DNA of 64,000 nucleotides from Calonectria ilicicola. Taxonomy: Eukaryota; Ascomycota; Sordariomycetes; Hypocreales; Nectriaceae. The translations under genes and the position numbers were made by a program. The notes under the pieces were generated by a model. That model had not been told where the DNA came from. It made no database searches and saw only the letters and a list, made by a program, of their open reading frames with translations. The stretch is taken from assembly GCA_020809705.1 (NCBI GenBank), contig CP085829.1, positions 2,790,001 through 2,854,000 of the forward strand, written 5' to 3'. Shown here one piece after another: positions 47,537 through 59,599 of this stretch; positions within the stretch are counted from its first letter, which is position 1; the number at the start of each line of letters is the position of its first letter.

Positions 47537-47574
<38 letters not shown>
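47537..47574. repeat. (GGCT)n tetranucleotide microsatellite
   Basis: Nine and a half perfect copies of GGCT in tandem. Confidence 0.9.
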
Positions 47575-49152
47575 ATGGGGCTTGATATTGCTCTTTGCCT
47601 GGATACGAGGAAGGCTCTAGGTTGCAGATTCACTTTAACGCGAGCGCCCGTTGGGCATCTCGTCTCTCTAGGCAGTACTTGGAGCCCTAGCCTTCCGCCG
47701 CCCGGCGCAGTGTACCCCGACAGCGGTGCCGTGTGGGACACATGTGGCGTTCGGCCAGATGGCCCCGCTCTCCAGCCTATCCTGGGACCTGCCAGGGCTG
47801 CCCCGGTTCCAGGCCTTGGGCGTGGGGCCAGAGGAAGGATCCGAACAGAGCAGACAGCGTGTTCCGGCTTGGGGATTCAGCACGTCTATTTTCCATTTTC
47901 GCTCATCTACTCCAAGGCAGACTCCGCAGAGGCAAAATTGTGGCCGATGGGACAGTTTGATGATCGATGGTCAGTAAGCGGGGGCAGGATGGGGACCCCA
48001 CCGGCGGGCCGTCCGACTTCGCTGAGGCGGCCAAGGATCATCAGCGGTTCATGGTAAGCCGGAGGTTTGGGGGTGGGCAAGAGCTCATGAAGGCAATGCG
48101 CCCACGCGACAGCCCGAGCGAGTCCTCGAGACGCGGGTGTCGCTGGGTTCGGATTGTGGGAGGTGCCTAGCCAGAGCCACATGATTCGAGGGTTTGCTTG
48201 CCATGTGAGATCGAACGGCTTTGGCTGTGTAAGCAACCAGACTGTCTCACTAGCAAGCCAAGTACCGTCTGTGACAGAACAGGTAGCGGAGCGTCGCGGG
48301 CGGTCGCATGCTGGCCGAGGCGGGAATGGAGGTTAACGGAGGGCAGCGTCCCCACTGCCACACGGTTGAGTGTCCACTTACACGGCGTTGGCGCGCGTAT
48401 CGCAGGTCGCTCGTCGTCATACCTGGAGACGGGGACGGCTTCGAGGCATGGCTTTGGCAGGGGTTTGAACATTTGGCTTAGAGGCTCGGAGACCAGGACC
48501 AACGCGCCCCTCAACCGAGCGCAAGTAGGCTAGACCTAGACGCCTCAATTCAATCATCGCTGTACTGTAGTGGCCGAGGACGCTGTGGATCCGAGGTCGC
48601 CAAACAAAACATGGCGGTCTTTGCCCGAGGGACCGGCTCAAGGTGAGGTGACCAGTCAAGTCGTGAGGGTTCGTCAGCCCATCGACCGACTCTGGAGTAT
48701 GCATGTGGGATGGCGCAGGAGGGGGAGGAGAAGGAACAAAAAGCTGCCATGCGGTATGTGGCTTGCCCTTCGCCGGTGGTCGGGGCCCCTTGTTTCTCGT
48801 GTAACGCTCGCCCACTCTGTTTGCCTGCAAGGTGATGAATGGATGGACGGGCAGCGCGGGATGATGACGGAGATGCCCTGAGGAGGTGGTGGTGTTGGTG
48901 TTGTTGTCGTCGCATATGATGCAGACTACCGCCCCAGGCGAGTCGGTAAATTTTCATGGAGCAACCCTCCATGTTGGTGAGCACCTGTCAGACTCGGAAG
49001 CTGACTGGACAGAGGCCAGAGGAGCATCTCTGAAGAGGGTTGGTGTGTCCGGCAGCCGGCGCACGGCGCTGGGGTGTTGCCCAAGACGCTGGAAACATCG
49101 ACGAGAGGCCTGGTCACGGCCGATGTAGCTGTGGTGCGCAGCGAGCATGGGA
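47575..49152. other. Gene desert upstream of areA (second part)
   Basis: GC-rich sequence between two tandem repeats. Overlapping chance frames occur on both strands, and nothing is recognised. Confidence 0.45.
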
Positions 49153-49206
49153 GCATGGGGACATGGGGACATGGGGACATGGGGACATGGGGACATGGGG
49201 ACATGG
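49153..49206. repeat. 8-bp tandem repeat (ACATGGGG)n
   Basis: Five full perfect copies of ACATGGGG (49161-49200), preceded by a GCATGGGG variant and followed by a partial copy. The unit is not a multiple of three, so frames crossing it show a longer peptide period. Confidence 0.9.
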
Positions 49207-50831
49207 AGGGGAGCCCCCGAAATGCAGTTCCCCCAGGACCCTAGGCCCTGGAAGAAGCATATGCGGCAGCCCATGGAGAAGCCAATGGAGAGGCCCATGG
49301 ACTTGAATCTGCGGAGTTACCACCGACAGACCCTGTCGGTTGCCCCCACTCGCAGCCGAGCCAAGGCAAGCGATGTGCTGCCTCTGACGCCGACCATGGT
49401 GTTTTGGGATGTATTGAGGGATGCAGGCGCAACAGCACCAGCACCCGGCAGCGGCAATAGAGGTCAAGGCATTGCGACGGGGGGGATTGAAGGGGGGGAT
49501 CGCGTTTGCGTGGGCGCACTCATGTATATTGCACATGCACATGCATACAAATTTTATTTCACTTCATTTCAAGGACACAGGAAAAAAGAAGATGCAGCGG
49601 GCGCGCGAGAATTAAAAATCATGGCAACTTCCTTCAGGGCCCCTCCCCCTCCCCGGGCCGGGGCCCCTCTGGGGTGTACGTACGTCAAGAATGAATGGGC
49701 CTTGTCCATGTATCCATCTCGCGTGCAAGACATTGTCGTCCAGTCCTCTTTGGCCGTCTCTCCATGCCCATGCCCATCCCAGCCTGGCCTGTGCAAATTA
49801 CCCACTTGTTCCTCCTCACTGCTCACTCCATTCCCCAGTGGCGCTGTGGGTGCGGTTGCTGCATCGGGACGCTTTCGCACGAGTCCACCGGATCTAACGA
49901 CGGGCCCGAGTTCCAAGCTGGTCATGGTCCAGTGCGGTGGCCAGTGACAGCTCAAAGGCCCCTCGCCCACGCAGCACGGCGATGCAACAGAGTCATGGAG
50001 CTGCCCGCCGGCGAGGATTCGTAGTCAGTAACCATGAGTGACATCTTTCACTAACAGAAACAACAAAAACCCGACGAGCGTCCATCCCCGTGCTTTTCTA
50101 AGTTCTCTCTCCCCCTCCTCTCCCCCTCCTCCTCCTCTCCCGCTCTCGCTCATGACTGCAAGCGAGTCGTTCCGACGCCGCCTCCACCCTCCACTTTAGA
50201 CGCTCCATCCTCCCCCGACCGCGTCCCCCCGTCGTGTTTCTTCTTCCTCTTAGCCTTCACGCTTTCTCTGTCACTCCCGGGCAACTACTCGCCCGGCGCT
50301 GCAGCGAGGACGCACGACATATGAATTGACCAGCGGCGTGTCCCGTCTATCTACTACGACGTTGCTGGTGCTGGAGACAGTTCTATCTGCCCGGTTCCGC
50401 AACCAGCTGCCGCCCAAGTCCAAATCCGCACTCGGCTAGCAACCTGCTGTACCACTAAGGGTACCAGCCCACCAGCGTGCGCACAGCGCCCTCCCAGCGA
50501 GGCCCCACCAAAACGAACCAAGCCGCGACGGGCGCCCACACAAGAAAAAAAAAGAGCGACACCGCACAGGACGGCAGACGCAACGCAGGCGCAGGCGCAG
50601 AGTCACACTCCGGCTACAATAGCACCCGGTCTACCCTCCTCCGTTGGACCCTCCCTCTGTAGCCCCCCTCCGACCCTCCAACTCTGCGGCCTACCCTCCA
50701 TACCACACCTGTTGGACCTACCCTCCAAAAAAAAAAACCGAAAACCCGCCTTGTCCAAGCGTGGGGGGCCATTTCCCTCTCTAGCTTCCCGGGAGCCTCT
50801 CACTTGCTCTTTCTCTTTTGCTCCCTCCACT
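49207..50831 (+). promoter_or_regulatory. Promoter and long leader region of areA
   Basis: The last 800 bp before the areA ATG are strongly C/T-rich (CCCCTCCTCC runs at 50110-50145), as for fungal leaders. There are at least two short upstream ORFs: a 15-codon one at 50152-50199 and a two-codon one, ATG-AAT-TGA, at 50321-50329. An array of ACCCTCC repeats and an A-run follow at 50633-50738. Known: areA/nit-2 genes have long leaders and autoregulated promoters. The transcription start cannot be placed. Confidence 0.5.
50633..50726 (+). repeat. Five-copy ACCCTCC array in the areA leader
   Basis: Identical ACCCTCC heptamers start at 50633, 50648, 50673, 50693 and 50720, spaced 15-27 bp apart. 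Two of them are preceded within a few bases by GTTGGACC. They end about 105 bp before the areA start codon. Confidence 0.7.
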
Positions 50832-53800
50832 ATGCCCTCAACCATCACAGCGTCTCCCATCACAATCTCGAGTCCCATAGACGCCGCAATGCACCCTACA
50901 ATGACAGAACACGATTTTCGCTTTCCACGAAGGCCTGAAGCGTGGCCCGTTGCCAACGGTCACCGCCTGGTTCATCAGAACCAGAGCCAGAACCACCAGG
51001 TTCAGCGCACCGCCCGCGATACTTTCACCGAGCTCAATGCCGACAAGTTCAAGGCCCTGTCCGTCGCCAACAACAACCTTCTGGGCTCCACCATTTTCCC
51101 CTATCTCCAGAATGATTCGGCCCAAGCCGACCAGACGGTCGACAAAATGCAGCAGGAGGATCCCCTCGCCACTCAGGTTTGGAAGTTCTTTGCCAAAACC
51201 AAGTTGCAGATCCCCAATCAGCATCGCATGGAGAACCTGACTTGGCGCATGATGACACTCAGCATGCGCAAGCAGAAGCAGCAGATTCAGCGCGACTATG
51301 ATGAGGACCAGAGGAAAAAGTTGAGCGACGTCAACAACCGGTAAGACCTCCTACCTTCTTATCTCTCTCACATGTCATTCGTCATTTCTTGCTCTTGTCA
51401 CTGTTCGCCAATGCGTCCAACATGACGTGCTGACATGGGCACTTCACAGGTTCGCTAGGCCTATGGCCCAAAATGCCCCCAGTGGCATCGCCCAGCTGCG
51501 AAAATCGTCTGAAAACAATTCATCTCACTCTGACGCCATGAACATTGACGATTTTATCTTTTCTGATAACGCAGCCACTCCCATCAACTTTCCGTCGCCG
51601 CAGGCGACCGACAGGCTTGGTGACGACAAGTCGGCTCACTCCATGGCCATCCCCATCAAATCCCGCAAGGAACCCTCGCATCTCTTCGTTCCTCAGTCTG
51701 TCCCTGCCCACCAGGCTGTCCAGAACCCCGAATTCGACTACGTTAACCGTCACCTGCGCAAGACCAGCATTGACGAACGCCGCGTGAGTAATTTCTGTTC
51801 GACCGGCTCTTCATCCCGGTCTCCTCCAGTGTTCCATCAGACCGCCCCACTGAGCAGAACATGCCCATGGTATCAGTAGCTAACCTTCAGAGCAATAGAC
51901 CCGCAAGCGCCCTGCTAACTTCTCCCCTCATGTTCCCGCCGTTAACGGCGGCTCAACCGCTCAGAACGACATTGACTTGGACTCTGAGCTCAATGACTAC
52001 TCCCTGGATAACGCAAACCCGGCCTCGGTGGCTCCGCAGCAACCCAACCAAATGGGCGGCGTTCCATTTGCCCTCGACACTTTCATGGAGAACGACCCGA
52101 TCGTCAATTCCGCCGGACCTTTCCACCAGAACTTTTCCTTTTCTCCCTCCACCTCGCCCATGATGACCAACGGCCCCTTCTCCAACATGTACCAAAACTC
52201 ATCCGTCCCCAATGCTTCGCTCAACAACGTCGAGATCTACTCGCCCCCAGGATCGGCTTACCAATCCACTGTCACCACCCCTCATCCCATGCCTGAACAG
52301 GATGGATTCTACTTCGGATCGCAGGATGTGCGACCCCAACGTGGCCAGGGCTTTCAATCTAATGCGCAAAGCATGGGCGGCATGATGGGCCAACAGTTCA
52401 TGTACAACGCGCCAAACGGCAATAGTAACAGCGGCAACTCTATGTTCTCCGGACCAGGCACAGCCTCCGAATCCATCTCTGCATACAGCACAGCTCCAAG
52501 CTCCTTTGGACACATTGACCCCTCGCAGGTCTTTCAGCACGACCAACAGGTTACTTCTCCTGGCATTCAGATGCAGGGAGATAATATGTTTTCATTTGGC
52601 GGAGATTCCGATGATGATGAAAACAACGCCTTTGCTGACCGCAACATGGCTATGCACGGAAAGGACATGGCTTCATCTCTTGACGAGTCTGGGTCCCTAG
52701 GCTGGGATGCCTCACTACCGGGCCAGTTCAGCACTCAAGCAGCTCGTTTCCCTGGCGGCCCAACCAGGAAACAAGTGATGATTGGACCAACCACCACTGA
52801 TTTCGTTGACGCCAACGGAGATTGGGATTCAAACGGTTTGCCAAGATCACAATCCCAGTCGTTCCGTCCCGGTAATCAGCGAAGGGGGTCTAAACTTACC
52901 AGGAATGCCTCTACTCCTTCTCATCTTGCTGGCAAACAAAATGGCTTCGATCAATTCGCACAGTCGATGCCTATTTCGCCAGCCGGTGACGCGAGCGGGA
53001 CCATGTCTGGATTTTCCTCGGTCGCACCAAGCCGCCCGTCATCGCCTCCGGCTTCTAAGCATGGTTCCACCACCAACTTGCAATCAGCCGCTAACAACAC
53101 TTCTGATGGGAATACCCCGACAACGTGTACCAACTGTTTCACCCAGACAACTCCGCTCTGGCGGCGAAACCCTGAAGGACAGCCGCTGTGCAACGCTTGT
53201 GGTCTGTTTTTGAAGTTACACGGCGTTGTTCGACCGCTAAGTCTCAAGACGGACGTCATTAAAAAGCGAAACCGAGGCTCAGGCTCCAACCTACCAGTCG
53301 GAGGAACCAGCACCAGGTCAAAGAAGAATGCCAGTGCTGCTGCCTCTCGCAAGAACTCTTCATTGTCAATGTCTACGGCAGCCAACAGCAAGAACACTAA
53401 CAACGCATCCTCTACCACTATCAGCAACCAGGCATCCAAAGCCTCGACGCCGCCTGCATCTACCCGAGCCTCCAGCACAAAAGACGTCGAAAGTCCCTCC
53501 AGTGGTCCTGCATCTGGAGGCAACACTGCTGGAAGCACCCCGAACAGTCATTTCGGAAACTCTGGCTCTAGTGCGGTGGGGGGCAAGGGTGTTGTTCCAA
53601 TCGCTGCAGCCCCGCCAAAAACAAGCCCTGGGCCTGGCGCTTCGTCAGCTTCAAGACCTGCTACTGTGTCTTCCAAGCGACAACGCCGGCATAGCAAGAG
53701 CATCACCGATGCTACGGTTATGGACATTGACAGCCCCGAGTCTACGGGATCTAACGAAGCTGCCCGCCCCATGGGCTCCTCCACCGGGCTCTCAACTGGA

Positions 53801-53956
53801 CTGCCTGGTGGTATGACGGCAGCAAGTTTCGGTATGAATCAGCGGCCTCTTGGGTCGGGCATGATCAACATGTCCGGCAACCAAGCCAGCGTGCTGAATG
53901 GGGTAGGGGGTTCTGCAGGACCCCAAGAATGGGAATGGCTGACAATGAGTTTGTGA
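50832..53956 (+). CDS. areA: GATA-type global nitrogen regulator AreA/NIT2
   Basis: Predicted 966-aa nuclear transcription activator of nitrogen-catabolic genes. Exons are 50832-51340, 51450-51783 and 51899-53956 (introns GTAAGA..ACAG and GTGAGT..ATAG, the second with CTAAC branch). The N-terminal conserved block [20 protein letters not shown] (117-136) is the DUF1752 region of AreA proteins. TSIDERR at the second joint is another AreA hallmark. One GATA zinc finger occupies C691, C694, C712 and C715, with the basic tail [19 protein letters not shown]. Long Ser/Asn/Thr/Gly-rich regions flank it. The last nine residues EWEWLTMSL match the site through which the repressor NmrA/NMR acts. Length lies between Aspergillus AreA and Neurospora NIT2. 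The frame is open upstream, but this is the first ATG in it. Confidence 0.96.
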
Positions 53957-55060
53957 TTACGACAATGGGCGGCATCTTTACTTCATCCCCGTGCATTTGG
54001 GGATTTAATACGCATATGATGTTTTAGCATCCACGGATACTTTTACTATGGGTCATGTCGGGCTGGATTACTTGGCTAGGATTTGGCGGCTATTGCGGAC
54101 GCCAGCATTGTCACGACATGACGAATCTAACTATCTTTTGTGTGGCGTTTTGGAGGAGACGCAGGAGTTTGTGATTACGAGATTTTTTTCGCGTGGGAAC
54201 TTGATACCTCATACTGGCATGTGGCAACATATAGCAGGCTGCTTCTTTGGATTTACGGATATATGAGATCTATCGCATTATAGGGCCATTCTCTCGCTGG
54301 GACAAGAGTATGCCACCCGGTCTGACGAGTCGAGAACGAGCAAGATGATGAATCGGACCACGAATGATTTGTCGAAGGGAGTCGGATGCGAATACCATGC
54401 GGATAGGGTCGGTGGCAGTCCAAGAACAGCTTTTGCCTTGGTTTTCTTTGGGTTTTTTTTTCGGTTATAGATGGTGGAAATGGGAATCTCGACGACTGGA
54501 TCACACACATATTTGACGCGCATTCTCGGCGGGTGAAGATACCCTTTTTATCATGATAGATTACACCAGACACTCGCCCGCCCGCGCATAGTCGAGGCGT
54601 CGATATATATTTTCCCCGCCCGCTGATGGATGGAACTTGGAAAGTCGATCTATGTTACAGTCCATGCGGATATGATGGATTTCCTGTCTTTGCAAATGTG
54701 TATGTGGTGGGCTTTTTCGGGTTTTTGCTCTCTTGGATGATATCCCATGAACGTTTATTTGGTTTTCTTACTCGGGGAGGACACTCATCTAGATTGGCTG
54801 GCGAGGGACGGTTTCAGGTCTTTTTTTCATCTTGGTCCTCGTTTCTTGGTGGTACGCTCACTCCCTCTGGTGATGACCGGGTTGGGAGCGAGGTGTTGGG
54901 TGTGCTGGAACTCGACGGCAGTGGGCTGTGTGAGTCGGTTATCAATAGAAATACTTTTCAAACCAATTGCTCCCTGAACGAAGCGCTTTTCAGTTGATGA
55001 ATTTATTTTGTGTGAGGTAAGTTGTTAATGTTGTGATGCTAGCCGACGTGACATACAACT
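53957..55060. other. areA 3' region
   Basis: About 1.1 kb of T-rich DNA that should include the areA 3' UTR, which in Aspergillus affects mRNA stability. No gene is recognised. Confidence 0.5.
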
Positions 55061-55256
55061 CTTGAAAGATTGTCCTCTCTCTACTTTTCTTGAACACTTC
55101 TTCACTGCCTGGTAGAAGAAGAAAATATAAATAAATAAATAAAAATAGCTAACTAAATAAATTAGATGTATAATTTTATTCTTTTTAACATTATTTATTT
55201 TTAAATACTAATTGAATATTTTAAATAGTTACGCTTTCTGGGGCACAATCTTTCAG
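55061..55256. mobile_element. AT-rich inverted-repeat element, MITE-like (second copy type)
   Basis: About 196 bp. The left end CTTGAAAGATTGTCC (55061-55075) and the right end, read inward on the other strand, CTGAAAGATTGTGCCCC (55256-55240), form imperfect terminal inverted repeats. The core (about 55125-55230) is nearly all A/T. The right end shares 16 bases with the left end of the element near 6.53 kb. No ORF is present. A target-site duplication is not obvious. It lies between two convergent genes. Confidence 0.45.
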
Positions 55257-56056
55257 AGGCTGCATTGTATGAATTCTTGCACACATGAAGTCTAGGCAAG
55301 TTGAAAATAGCAACCCAAGGACGCAAAGCCGCGCATTAGAAATGGCCAGAGGTCGAAATATCCCGCCGAGTCAGTAGAACCAACCAAAGATGTATCAAGC
55401 TTCAACCTTCACCATACTGAATTGCAGAGTGAGATTTCCTCATAATCAACCTCTCAAAACAAAAATTGACATCACAGCATTTGGAAGCCCAACTTAGAAA
55501 CCCACTACCATGATAATAGTATTCCTCTCTATCTCAGCTATTCTTTTTGTCCGCCCCTCCAAAAAAAAAAAAGAAAAACATCCGAATTCATACAAATCCG
55601 TACAGCCCATGCTCCCCTTCCATCCGTGGCCATTACCTGAAGCCTGAGAGCACCAACTCATGCACGCACAGACTCCCTTCCCTCCGGGACCATGGCCGTT
55701 TCCGGTCCCGTTTGAACTCCATTCGTCCGTCCAGCGAAACATACAAGTAAGAATGTAAACAAAAAGCACAAAAAGAAGAAGAAATCAAGTCTGAAAAAGA
55801 AACAATGGGGGTGTGCAGCGGGCAATGACGTTGGAAACTGATGTTACAGCAACTCCACGAAACAAAACCAATTTGGGGTGGTTCAAAAGAAAGAAAGAAC
55901 AAGAAAAAAAAACAGCAGTGCAAAGCATCATTTTGCCTTCCCCATCCCGACTGTAGTATTCATCATATATCACCATCCCGCTGCTGGCTAAAACAGAGCC
56001 CTCCCGCGGCTCACAAATCCTCTCCAGTCAAGTCTCCTGTGGTTGGATCGCTCGCT
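55257..56056. other. Convergent 3' intergenic region (areA / Dbf2-like kinase)
   Basis: About 800 bp with A-runs at 55560-55571. It presumably includes the kinase 3' UTR. No gene is recognised. Confidence 0.5.
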
Positions 56057-58162
56057 CTAGAGCATCGTCCCAAACGTGTCGTCTGTCGGGATGCGCTTGC
56101 GGGGGCTGCCGCCATCCTCAGTGGCGGGCTTGCGGTGTCGGAACGTAAAGCCAACAAAGAGACTCTTGCTCATCTGCTCCTCACGCTCCGCCATAGTCTC
56201 GAGGGCTTGCTGCTTCTCGTGGACCTCCTTGTACTTGGCCATGTCAGCCTCGTTGCTAAAGTCGTCAAAGTATCCAGCGTCGGTCTCCGAGTCCAGCTCG
56301 GGGACAAAAGGCGCGCGAGTTTGACGGAGAGTTTCCCAGTCAACCTCAGCAAAGTAGTGATGATTGTAGATATCCTTAATATTGGAAAAGCGACGAGATC
56401 GGGAGTTGATACATCTGGAATATGTTAGCATATCGAATCTCTCTCATAGAGCCAGGAAGAGGCAAAACTTACGTGCAGATAAAGTTCCAAGTTCTGTTGC
56501 TTAGGAAGTAGTTCGGGTCTTCCCACACAGGCCTCTTCAACACCTCCTTCCAATGCTTCAGATTGCGCCAAGTCTCATCAGGAGTGGCGCCGGCAAAGGG
56601 AGGGAAACCCGTGAGAGCCTCAAACAGCATGCAGCCCAAGCTCCAGTAGTCGACTGTAAAGTCATATTCCTCTCCTCTGAGGACCTCTGGGGCCATATAG
56701 TCAGGCGAACCCACAATGGACTTGGCATAGTTGACGTCCTTCTCACGCATGGTTCGGTAACTCTCTCGTCGCTCAGCAACGGTTCGTTGGTCCATGGGCT
56801 TACCGAATGGCACAGCAGTCTCAGAAGCCTTTTCCAACTTGATGCGCATCGACTCAATCTTGGAGGGCGCCAGCATACCAGCAGCCAGGCCAAAGTCTGT
56901 GAGCTTGACATGCCCGGTGGAATCAACCAGGAAGTTTTCGGGTTTGAGATCTCTGTGAATGTACCCCAGTTGATGAAGAGCATCAACTGCGCAAAACATT
57001 TCGGCAATGTAGAATCGGGCATGGCGGTTGGACAGCACACCAGTATTGTTAAGCAGGGTGCGGAAATCACCGCCAGGCACATACTCCATAGCCAGATAAA
57101 TGCTTTTCTCGTCCTGGAATGAGTAGAGAAGTCGAACAAGCCACTCACTCTGAGCAGTGGTGAGAATGTCTCGCTCGGTGAGGACGTGTCGAATTTCATC
57201 AAGCTTGAAAAGCAGCTTCTTGCTCATCACCTTCAGCGCGCAAACCTCTCGCGTGTCCTTTTTCTGGGCCAAGAAAACCTGGCCATAGCCACCCTGACCG
57301 ACCTGAGTCAAAATTTGGAAGTCGCCGTGGCGAAGTCGGACTCTTCTCTTGCGCAGGTTGGCACGCTCTCGGCCAGTGTACTTGGACCACATCTGGTTGT
57401 GAGTCTCCTCATCAGTCTCCGGAGGTTCAGGGTACTCAGCCTGGAAAGCGACCAGCCGGTTCTGTCTAGCGCCGACATAGGTAAGAAGATCAAAGTAGTA
57501 ATCAAGAAAGTCTGCTCGTTGTTAGCAAGGTCTCTACTTCGCTCCGCTCTGCTATCCCGCAATGAACACCTACAGAGCTGTGTAACGTTGACCAGGCGGC
57601 GAATGTTGGGCTTCTGAAGAATCTCTCGCTCCTCAGGGGTAAGTCCTCGGGACGTGTTGAATTTCTTGTGTGGCGACGAAGGTCGATCCCTAGTCTCGTA
57701 TTGTAGCTGGCGGGAGACGGCAGCATGGTTGTGTTGATGGGGCGAGTCTGTAGCGGCCAAGCGAGATGTCGGGGGGGTGTTCTCTTGGCCTTGCTTCCTC
57801 AACGGGCTGGAAGACTTGGTCTTGTGGATGACGCTATCGTCTACATTGGGACTTCCTTCATCCAAGGGCTGGGCGTTGCTCTTTCCAGGTGACAGCGGAA
57901 GAACGGCGCTCTGAGGGCGGGTGAGCTTGATCGGGGCTTCGAGGCTGGGTATGTTTGTATTCAAAGACATGGCCTGGTCGAACGTAGATGGGAGATCGTG
58001 GGCGCCAGGGGGGACAGTCCGTTTGCTGGGGCTGCCCTGAGGAGTGCTGGAGGGGTTGAGGAAGCTGTCGGCTTTGGTAGGCGTTCCTGGGCGAGGGATG
58101 GGAATGGCTTCGTTTGTCTTGTCCTTCCCGCCGGGGAAGAAGTTGGACATGAAGCTCGCCAT
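56057..58162 (-). CDS. NDR-family protein kinase, Dbf2/SidB type
   Basis: Predicted 661-aa Ser/Thr AGC kinase. Exons are 58162-57574, 57511-56473 and 56414-56057 (introns GTAGGT..GCAG and GTAAGT..CCAG). Residues 1-190 are a Ser/Pro-rich region. Then come the Mob1-binding N-lobe extension (LDYYFDLLTYVGARQNRLVA) and the kinase domain: P-loop GQGGYG (268-273), K290, HRDLKPEN (382-389), DFG (402-404), APE (470-472). The long insert between DFG and APE ends in KSIVGSPDYMAPE. The C-terminal hydrophobic motif is FVGFTF. These are the marks of Dbf2 in the mitotic exit network and SidB/Sid2 in the septation network, which trigger cytokinesis and septum formation. It is divergent from the CREG-like gene. 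Confidence 0.93.
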
Positions 58163-59599
58163 TGTGAATTCGGCCGGGGGCGGTGCGGGAAAGAGGTGGG
58201 TCGGAGGGGGGGAGGGAGGAGAGCGTTGCAGTGGTATTAAATGTATCAGAGAGGTGGATGTGATGCTGAATGAGTTGTTGTTGTTTTCGACAAACTAGAT
58301 GCTAGCTCGTTGGATTGGGCAGCAAGCGGTCAGCCGATAAAAGAAGCCAGCGGTGAAGGCAAGCTCGCGGGGTGAAGAGATATGGAGGGAGGGACGAGCC
58401 GAAGGGGGATATTGTCCTCGACCAGCCCAGCGAGGCAATGAACGGAGAAAGAGCAGGATGAAGAATCCAAAAACTATGCTCAAAACAGGTGCGGCTAGCT
58501 GCCAGACCGATGTCGTCGTTGATTGCTTATGTGTGGAATGCGCTGTGTCATTGGATAGCGGGGTGATATCAACATGGTTGCAGCGGGCAACTATCGAGAT
58601 CCTCAGTGCGCAAAAGCTGGTGGGGGAGGAATCTAACCGGGCTTTTCCCGCCCATATTCTCCCCGTTGAGACCAGCTAGACCAGTGCACATACACAATAC
58701 ATACATGTGATCGCCCCGTTCCTTGGGCACTAGGCATGGCATCCTTGTCCTCAAGTCACTGTTATTCCATTCCAGCAACAGCCGCACTGGTAATTAGACC
58801 GTTGAGGGGGGCACGGCTCTGAAATGCCGTCATTTTTTGTCCCGCCCCGGCAAGGCTGGCACGTATTAGAGCCCCATGGTTTGTTATTCTGAATCCCAGC
58901 TGAAACGCCATGGTCATCTCTCACCCAGAGGACTCTGATTGTGTTCAATCCCAGCAAGCCACAATTCCCTGGCAAAGGGATGGTTTCTTTGCCATCTGCC
59001 GCATGATTTCACATGAAGCCTGCCTGCACCACGCTGACCAGGCCAGCCGGCGAGGGTGCTGTGACTTTTACTCTTCGGAGTTGTTTCTACCCGGTCTCTC
59101 TCGGATTCTAGAGCTCGATTCGGCCAGGATTGCTCCGCAAACTTTCCGATACCCACGCCCAGGCCAAAATTACGTAGCGCTTTCTCCCTCCAGATCCAGC
59201 ATGTTGCCATCAAGTCATGCCATCCCACCAGGCGATTCAGCCCCAAGCGACCCAACGGTCACTCAGGCGGCACAACGGTCAGAACCGGTTTCGGCCGGCT
59301 AGACAGGGATCTAATCTTATCAATCTACAGCGCACATAGCCTCGGCGCAGGCGCAGGTGCATCATCATGGGATCAGGGTCGCGAAACTAGCCCGGCCATC
59401 TCCGCCTAACCCGGTCGCCTTTTGGGAGTGCTAACCCACCATCACTGGGCCTTAACTTGCCTAGGGTCCCCCCCCTTCGTTCGCATCTCCCCTTCTTGCT
59501 CCCCTCTCACATGACAAGCTTGGTCCCTTGTCTCTGTTTCAACGAGGTCTTCAGCTGCCAGACACTCTCCGCTTCCCAGCACCACAGCAAACGCTCGAT
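58163..59599. other. Divergent promoter region (Dbf2-like kinase / CREG-like gene)
   Basis: 1.4 kb without a recognised gene. An ATG at 59512 opens a short upstream ORF that stops before or near the CREG-like start; its use is unknown. A C-run lies at 59466-59474. Confidence 0.5.

Noticed and set aside
47575..48057. 160-codon frame after the GGCT microsatellite
   Set aside because: Overlapping frames exist on both strands in GC-rich DNA and no coding signature or family is seen.
49147..49947. 266-codon plus-strand frame across the ACATGGGG repeat
   Set aside because: Its length comes from the stop-free tandem repeat and GC-rich sequence. The peptide is a WGHGDMGT repeat followed by random-looking sequence, with no promoter or family.
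53328..53816. 162-codon frame within areA in another register
   Set aside because: Shadow of the Ser/Thr-rich areA exon 3, which is supported by the GATA finger and EWEWLTMSL end.
55841..56428. 195-codon plus-strand frame over the 3' end of the Dbf2-like kinase
   Set aside because: Antisense to a well-supported exon with conserved kinase C-terminal features.
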